A DNA stretch of 64,000 nt from CAWKAV01 sp963847735 (GTDB lineage: Bacteria; Desulfobacterota; Desulfuromonadia; Desulfuromonadales; BM103). Positions 59,144-64,000 of this stretch are shown here, one piece after another. Within the stretch, counting starts at the first letter, position 1, and every line of letters starts with the position of its first letter. A model generated the notes under the pieces. It saw only the letters and a program-made list of their open reading frames with translations. It made no database searches and was not told where the DNA came from. The stretch covers positions 1 through 64,000 of the forward strand of contig CAWKAV010000030.1 of the NCBI GenBank assembly GCA_963847735.1. Reading direction: 5' to 3'. The position numbers and the translations under genes are program-made.

Positions 59144-60535
59144 CTAGCCCACCTCGTTGTAAACCCTCGCGCGGAACTCCACCTGCAGATCATCTGCGAC
59201 TCTGCGACACGCCTCGATGTCAATCCCCGGCAGGGTGACGGCGGTTGCCGTGACCGACGGTATGTGTTTTTTTGCCTCGACCAGGAAGGCCTTCAGCGCG
59301 ACATAACCCTGTTCACCAAATTTGGAACGGCAGATTCTCTGGTAGGTGACCGCATCCGGGGCGTTGAGAGAGACACTGATCGAGTCAACCAGCCCGGCCA
59401 GTTCCGGCAGGATATTGCGTCCGTGGACCAGGTTGGCCTGGCCGTCGGTGTTGATGCGGACAGTGATGTTCTTACTCTTCAGGAAGCTTGCAACCTCCTT
59501 GACCAGTTCGAGACGCAGCAGGGGCTCGCCATAGCCGCAAAAAACCACTTCGTCAAAAGATGACGGATCACCGATAGCGGCCAGCACCTCGTCAAGATCT
59601 GGCTCTCGCTGCAGGCAGAGCTGATGCCCCTTGACCGTGAAATCACTGAATTTCGCACAGAAAGTGCAGCTGTTGGTGCAGCGGTTGGTCATGTTGAGGT
59701 AGAGGCTGTTGCGGATGACGTAGGCAATGCGCGTGCTCTGGTCAACGCTCCCGATGCCGAACAGCCGCCAGGCGTTGAGACTTGTGATGCGGGCAACGTC
59801 TTCAAGAGTCAAACCTTTAACCTCGGCAAGCTTCTCGGCAGTTGCCCGAACAAAAGCTGGTTCGCAGCGTTTGCCACGCCACTCTTGCGGCGCGAGGTAA
59901 GGGCAGTCGGTTTCCACGAGCATGACGTCGATCGGCAGATCTCGGGCGATCTGACGCAGGACGTCATTTTTCGGATAGGTCAAAGGGCCGGCAAATGAGA
60001 TGTAGAAACCCATCTCAACGCATTTGCGTGCCATGTCCAGGTCGCCCGAGAAACAATGCAGCACGCCGCCGATCTCGGCGGCCTTTCCCTCCCGCATAAG
60101 CCTGATGATGTCGCCGTGGGCATCGCGGTCATGGATAATCAGTGGTTTACCGGTGTCTTTGGCCAGCTGGATGTGCCTGCGAAAAGAGGCTTGCTGTTGA
60201 TCACGCGGTGAACGGTCCCGGTAATAATCAAGACCTGTCTCACCAACGGCAACAACCTTGTCGACCGCTTCAATCATGCGGGACAGTTCATCGATGGTCT
60301 CATCGTTTACGCTGCTGGCATCGTGAGGGTGAATGCCAACACTGGCGTAAACGTTTGGATAACGCAGGGCGAGGTCGACGCTGGCGCGAGAACTCTCCAG
60401 GTCACAACCAACAGTCAGAATGTGGCCGACATCATTATCTGCGGCCCGTTCAATCACTGCATCCAGTTCGGTTATCAAAGGCTTTGAATCAAGATGGGCG
60501 TGGGAGTCAACCAGTGAGGACTGTAGCTTTTTCAT
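59144..60535 (-). CDS. TatD hydrolase fused to a radical SAM domain
   Basis: A 463-residue fusion. Residues about 8-262 are a TatD metal-dependent hydrolase (VDSHAHLDS, GETGLDYYRD, HCFSGD, ETDCPYLAP). Residues about 272-463 are a radical SAM domain with a CXXXCXXC cluster motif (CTNSCTFC), then FCGYGEPLLRLELV and NTDGQANLVHGR. TatD acts as a DNase or D-aminoacyl-tRNA deacylase; the radical SAM half may modify a partner substrate. The linker is short, so the two are one polypeptide. It is separated from metG by an inverted repeat. Confidence 0.9.
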   Translation of the reverse strand: MKKLQSSLVDSHAHLDSKPLITELDAVIERAADNDVGHILTVGCDLESSRASVDLALRYPNVYASVGIHPHDASSVNDETIDELSRMIEAVDKVVAVGETGLDYYRDRSPRDQQQASFRRHIQLAKDTGKPLIIHDRDAHGDIIRLMREGKAAEIGGVLHCFSGDLDMARKCVEMGFYISFAGPLTYPKNDVLRQIARDLPIDVMLVETDCPYLAPQEWRGKRCEPAFVRATAEKLAEVKGLTLEDVARITSLNAWRLFGIGSVDQSTRIAYVIRNSLYLNMTNRCTNSCTFCAKFSDFTVKGHQLCLQREPDLDEVLAAIGDPSSFDEVVFCGYGEPLLRLELVKEVASFLKSKNITVRINTDGQANLVHGRNILPELAGLVDSISVSLNAPDAVTYQRICRSKFGEQGYVALKAFLVEAKKHIPSVTATAVTLPGIDIEACRRVADDLQVEFRARVYNEVG

Positions 60536-60556
60536 GAAAAATTTCCGTTGCCAGGA

Positions 60557-60614
60557 ACGAGGGACACGGAACGCGAAGATCTTGCAATTGATGGTCTCGT
60601 TTCGCGTCCCTCGT
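60557..60614. repeat. Inverted repeat between metG and the tatD fusion gene
   Basis: Two arms: ACGAGGGAC...CGCGAA (60557-60577) and TTCGCG...TCCCTCGT (60601-60614), separated by 23 bases. Both genes are on the minus strand, so it may reduce read-through or stabilise RNA. It resembles small dispersed GGGAC-type intergenic repeats; no second copy was found in this window. Confidence 0.5.
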
Positions 60615-60626
60615 CCCGCTTTCCGG

Positions 60627-62165
60627 TCACTCGGTTTCTATCCTGGGGAAGAGGGGCTCAGCCTTTTCAATCATAATGCCTGGCGGCAACAGTCCCCACT
60701 TGTCTTGTTCATCAAGCAGTTGGTTGTCCGGATCGATGCCGAGGATCCTGCAGACGCTGGCGCCGGTTTCCGGCATGAAGGGCGTGACCAGCAGACCGAT
60801 CAGGCGAATCGCTTCGAGCAGATTATACATGACGGTACCGAGTCGTTCGCGCTGATCTTCATGTTTGGCCAGAGCCCAGGGCGCGGAGTCGTCAATATAT
60901 TTGTTGGCAGCGCTGACCAGTTCCCATATTGATTGCAACGCCTTGTTGAAGGACAAAGTCTCCATCTGCTCATTGATCACGGTGATCTGCTGGGTAAATT
61001 TATCTTGCAAGATTTTGTCAATCTCTATTTCATGACAAGGTGTTGAAAGAATACCCTTAAAGTACTTGCTGAGCATTGCCGTGGAGCGACTGACCAGGTT
61101 GCCGAGATCATTGGCCAAATCGGAATTGATGCGATGCACCAGGGCGCTGTGGGAGAAGTCGCCGTCCAGGCCAAAGGGAACTTCGCGCAGCAGGAAATAG
61201 CGGATGGCATCGACTCCGTATTTGTCGATCAACATGTTTGGTTCAACCACATTGGCCAGGCTCTTGCTCATTTTCTGGCCTTCAACTGTCCACCAACCGT
61301 GTGCGAAGACTTTTTCGGGCAGCGGAATCCCCGCCGCCATCAGGAAGGTCGGCCAGTAAACGGTATGGAATCGCAGGATATCCTTACCGATGACATGGAC
61401 ATTGCATGGCCAGAATTTACCGAAATCCCCATCGCTGTCGTTCGGAAAGCCGAGAGCGCTGATGTAGTTGGTCAGGGCGTCGAACCAGACATAGATGATA
61501 TGCTTGTCGTTACCCGGAACCGGGATCCCCCAGGAAAAGGTGGTGCGTGAGATGGACAGGTCGCGCAAGCCTTCACGGATGAAACTCAAAATCTCATTGC
61601 GACGTGTTTTGGGCTGGATAAAGTCGGGGTTGGCCTCGATGTGAGCCAGAAGGGGTTCCTGGTACTTGCTCATGCGGAAGAAGTATGATTCCTCCTTGAG
61701 TTTGTCAGTGGGCCTGCCGCAGTCCGGACAGTTGCCGTCGAGCAGGTTGGTCTCGGTCCAGAAGGTCTCGCAGGGAGTGCAATACCAGTCCTCATATTCG
61801 CCCAGGTAGATGTCGCCCTTAGCCTCAATTTTGCGAAATATTTCCTGAACCGCCTGCTTGTGCCGTTCCTGTGAGGTGCGGATGAAATCGGTATTCGAAA
61901 TATTCAGTTTTTCCCAGAGCGACTGAAAACGTTTAACGACGCGGTCAGCCAACTCAAGAGGCGTTTCACCCTTGGCATGGGCTGCTTTCTCGACTTTCTG
62001 GCCATGCTCGTCGGTACCGGTTAAAAAGCTGACTTCATAGCCGCGGGCGCGCTTGTATCGTGCCAGCACATCGCAAGCCAGGGTTGTGTAAGCGTGCCCG
62101 ATATGTGGTACGTCGTTGACGTAATAAATCGGGGTTGTCAGGTAAAAGCATTTATTCTCTGACAT
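60627..62165 (-). CDS. metG: Methionyl-tRNA synthetase
   Basis: A 512-residue class I synthetase. HIGH-type motif PHIGHAYTT near residue 20, a zinc knuckle with two CXXC pairs (CTPCETF; CPDCG) and the KMSKS loop (QKMSKSLAN). Length shows the short form without the C-terminal tRNA-binding domain. It charges tRNA-Met. It starts 3 bases after ricT on the same strand. No T-box-like leader is visible; the operon is headed by holB. Confidence 0.95.
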   Translation of the reverse strand: MSENKCFYLTTPIYYVNDVPHIGHAYTTLACDVLARYKRARGYEVSFLTGTDEHGQKVEKAAHAKGETPLELADRVVKRFQSLWEKLNISNTDFIRTSQERHKQAVQEIFRKIEAKGDIYLGEYEDWYCTPCETFWTETNLLDGNCPDCGRPTDKLKEESYFFRMSKYQEPLLAHIEANPDFIQPKTRRNEILSFIREGLRDLSISRTTFSWGIPVPGNDKHIIYVWFDALTNYISALGFPNDSDGDFGKFWPCNVHVIGKDILRFHTVYWPTFLMAAGIPLPEKVFAHGWWTVEGQKMSKSLANVVEPNMLIDKYGVDAIRYFLLREVPFGLDGDFSHSALVHRINSDLANDLGNLVSRSTAMLSKYFKGILSTPCHEIEIDKILQDKFTQQITVINEQMETLSFNKALQSIWELVSAANKYIDDSAPWALAKHEDQRERLGTVMYNLLEAIRLIGLLVTPFMPETGASVCRILGIDPDNQLLDEQDKWGLLPPGIMIEKAEPLFPRIETE

Positions 62166-62167
62166 GA

Positions 62168-63238
62168 CTATTCTCCCTGCTTGCCCGGTGCGGGGTTGCT
62201 GCCGCCACGAGGTTTGCGTCTGCCGCGTCGACGACGCTTGCTCGGGCTTTTTTCTTCCGGGGATTCCTGTTTGGCCTGCATTATCTCTTCAGGTTTCGCG
62301 ATTTTCTCAACAGCTTTTGGCTCGGTTTTCGGACCTCTGGAGGGCTGCGGCCGCTCACGCTGCTCTGGCTGTCGGCCTTTGTTCAAACGGGCTGAAAGAG
62401 TCTCTCCGGACGGCTTGTCAGTTTTTTCCGGCTGATTGGCCTGGCCGGTGCGAAGCTCCTCCATTGTCACACAACAGCAGCTACCCTGACCGTCGCGTAA
62501 AGTCACCTTCTGACGCAGGACGTCCTGGGATGTGACTTCACATTCGTTGTCCTGCCACATGATTTTCTTGCCGCACTTTGGCATGCCCTTTCTTAACTCT
62601 TTATAAGTCTCGAATTCATAGCCGAGACAACAGAGCAGACGACCGCACTGCCCGGAAATTTTGGAAGGATTGAGAGCCAGACCCTGCTCCTTGGCCATTT
62701 TTACGGAAACCGGATTGAACTGGGTGAGAAAAGTGGAGCAGCACAGTTCCCGGCTGCAGATGCCCAGGCCGCCGACCTGTTTTGCTTCATCGCGCACGCC
62801 GATCTGACGCATTTCAATCCGCGTGTGGAAATGATGAGCGAGATCCTTGACCAGCTCGCGAAAATCGATGCGGCCGTCTGCAGTAAAGAAGAAGATGATC
62901 TTGGAGCCGTCAAAGGCATATTCGGCCCGCACCAGTTTCATCTCCAACTGGCGTGAGTGAATTCGGTCCATGCAAAAACGGCGGGCTTCCTTCTCCCTGG
63001 CCGCGTTGTTCTCGGCCATCGCCAAGTCTTCTTCGGTGGCAAGCCGCTGGATGCTCTTCAATCCCTCCGGCGCTTCATGCTCCGCAACTTCATGCGGGGG
63101 AACAACCACGGTTGCCATGGCGCGACCACGATCTGTCTCAACGATGACCTTGTCGCCAACTTTGAGATCCAGGGTCAGGGCATTGAAGTTATATTGACGA
63201 CCTGCTTGCTGGAATTTGAGTGGAACGATACGTATCAT
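62168..63238 (-). CDS. ricT: PSP1-domain protein RicT (YaaT)
   Basis: A 356-residue PSP1 protein. The core (about residues 1-265) has GRAMATVVVPPHEV and a Cys-rich segment CSRELCCSTFLTQF, with CGRLLCCLGYE, that binds Fe-S clusters in the Ric complex. The last about 90 residues are Pro-, Arg-, Lys- and Glu-rich, disordered, and end in a basic GRRKPRGG-type tail. RicT works with RNase Y in Gram-positives; in this lineage its role is less clear. The next gene upstream is holB, the usual order. Confidence 0.9.
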   Translation of the reverse strand: MIRIVPLKFQQAGRQYNFNALTLDLKVGDKVIVETDRGRAMATVVVPPHEVAEHEAPEGLKSIQRLATEEDLAMAENNAAREKEARRFCMDRIHSRQLEMKLVRAEYAFDGSKIIFFFTADGRIDFRELVKDLAHHFHTRIEMRQIGVRDEAKQVGGLGICSRELCCSTFLTQFNPVSVKMAKEQGLALNPSKISGQCGRLLCCLGYEFETYKELRKGMPKCGKKIMWQDNECEVTSQDVLRQKVTLRDGQGSCCCVTMEELRTGQANQPEKTDKPSGETLSARLNKGRQPEQRERPQPSRGPKTEPKAVEKIAKPEEIMQAKQESPEEKSPSKRRRRGRRKPRGGSNPAPGKQGE

Positions 63239-63289
63239 GATATCTCTAATTCAGGTTGTGAACAGTTCAACCGGGGCCCCGGCAAAAGC

Positions 63290-64000
63290 TCAGGCTGAGA
63301 GCTTGAGGAGGAGAACCTCCATCGCCAGTTGGCGATTAACGTTGCGGGCCAGTTGGCGAAGAATTTCGCTCAACGCTTCCAGCTTGGCGAGAATCGTAGC
63401 AACATCTTCCCGGCCGGCGACCCTGCGGATTTTATCTTTAAGATCAAGGTTAACCAGTTTCTCGTCACCATGCCCCTGCAGGGTCATCAGAACATCACGG
63501 TAAAAAGCCTGAAAAATCTCCAGGATATCGGGAAGAACAGTCTTGTCGGCAGCCAATTGCTCGGCAAAATCCAGAATGGGCAAGATACTTCCTGCGGATA
63601 ACCCCGTCAAGGTTTTTAGCAGCTCCCGGCGCTGTCCGAGGTAAAGGTCACGGTCTTTACCGAAGGCTTTTTTGAAACTACCCTCCGAGAGGGCCGCCAG
63701 AATATGGGATTCTGTCGATTCGATGCCGAGTTGCCTCTCCAGTTCGGCCTGGATCCGGCTGTTCGGATGGCGTGTGAAGGGCAGGGGCTGACAACGGGAG
63801 CGGATCGTTTCAAGCAGGCGGTTCGGCTGCGCAGTCAGTAATATCAACAGGGTGTCCCCGCGCGGTTCCTCAAGAGTCTTGAGCAGGGAGTTCGCCGCGC
63901 CGATTGTCATGGCGTCAGCCTGCTCAATCAGGCAGATCTTGCGAGCCGATTCCAGGGGCTTGAGGCTCAGTTCGCGTTGCAGGATCCGGATCTGTTCGAT
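63290..64000 (-). CDS. holB: DNA polymerase III delta-prime subunit, N-terminus cut by window edge
   Basis: The frame is open from 63290 to the right edge. It contains the AAA+ segment KICLIEQADAMTIGAANSLLKTLEEPRGDTLLILLTAQPNRLLETIRSRCQ, typical of delta-prime. The first about 120 residues with the P-loop lie outside. It is a clamp-loader component. Downstream genes ricT-metG follow in the order common in this lineage. Confidence 0.92.
   Translation of the reverse strand: MEQIRILQRELSLKPLESARKICLIEQADAMTIGAANSLLKTLEEPRGDTLLILLTAQPNRLLETIRSRCQPLPFTRHPNSRIQAELERQLGIESTESHILAALSEGSFKKAFGKDRDLYLGQRRELLKTLTGLSAGSILPILDFAEQLAADKTVLPDILEIFQAFYRDVLMTLQGHGDEKLVNLDLKDKIRRVAGREDVATILAKLEALSEILRQLARNVNRQLAMEVLLLKLSA

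Noticed and set aside
1..64000. tRNA, rRNA, CRISPR array, prophage or insertion sequence
   Set aside because: No cloverleaf with a GGTTCGA-type arm, no regularly spaced repeats, and no transposase, integrase or phage structural motif was found on reading the window.

Overview
The window looks like the chromosome of an anaerobic, metabolically versatile bacterium, most likely in the Desulfuromonadales/Geobacter group (Desulfuromonadota). This is inferred from gene content: benzoyl-CoA lower-pathway genes (Had/Oah/Dch, i.e. BamQ/BamA/BamR), ferredoxin-linked 2-oxoacid oxidoreductases, tungsten uptake plus an AOR-family enzyme, a c-type cytochrome lipoprotein, and a holB-ricT-metG-tatD housekeeping block whose TatD is fused to a radical SAM domain. 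No tRNA, rRNA, CRISPR array or insertion sequence was recognised.

Layout. (1) 1-3120: small stress/envelope genes: an HdeA-like chaperone, a glycine-zipper gene broken by an in-frame TAG, a tandem universal stress protein and a monohaem cytochrome lipoprotein, separated by hairpin terminators. (2) 3361-11770: a block with a four-subunit 2-oxoacid:ferredoxin oxidoreductase (porGDAB; porA carries four +1 frameshifts), a nitroreductase and the fused isobutyryl-CoA mutase icmF. It is bracketed by two copies, in the same orientation, of a structured composite repeat. (3) 11830-19918: a tungsten module: moeA, tupB, tupA, tupC, a hydrolase, an AOR with a C-terminal MoaD-like domain ending in Gly-Gly, and a transglutaminase-like protein. 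A Moco/Tuco-type riboswitch with a terminator lies between tupC and tupA. (4) 19493-22893: a TRAP transporter with an associated universal stress protein. (5) 23091-36445: an aromatic/2-oxoacid activation cluster: two PanE-like reductases each paired with a double-ACT protein, IorBA, a phenylacetate-CoA-ligase-like enzyme, a CoA-transferase, an ADP-forming acyl-CoA synthetase, one BcrB/HgdB-family subunit with one BadF-type ATPase, and an IclR regulator. (6) 36865-46505, plus strand: the ring-cleavage and beta-oxidation operon, from a dienoyl-CoA to glutaryl-CoA or acetyl-CoA units.

Blocks 3-6 read as one catabolic island. The TRAP system may import an organic acid. IorBA, AOR, the ligase, the transferase and the ACD enzyme would make acyl-CoA thioesters. 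The BcrB/HgdB-BadF pair would carry out an ATP-driven low-potential reduction or dehydration. Dch-Had-Oah and the fused dehydrogenase/hydratase with two thiolases would open and shorten the ring. Two 17-bp palindromes in the divergent IclR/operon intergenic region are the obvious candidate operators.

(7) 46731-53453: an envelope lipid-transport group: an RND/MMPL pump fused to a cyclic-nucleotide-binding domain, a LolA-like periplasmic protein, an apparent FtsX-type permease remnant, and PqiB and PqiA. (8) 53715-59037: regulators and small genes: a membrane protein, Rrf2, GNAT, radical SAM, a secreted orphan, a DUF4350-like protein and an EamA transporter. (9) 59144-64000: tatD/radical SAM fusion, metG, ricT and the 3' part of holB.
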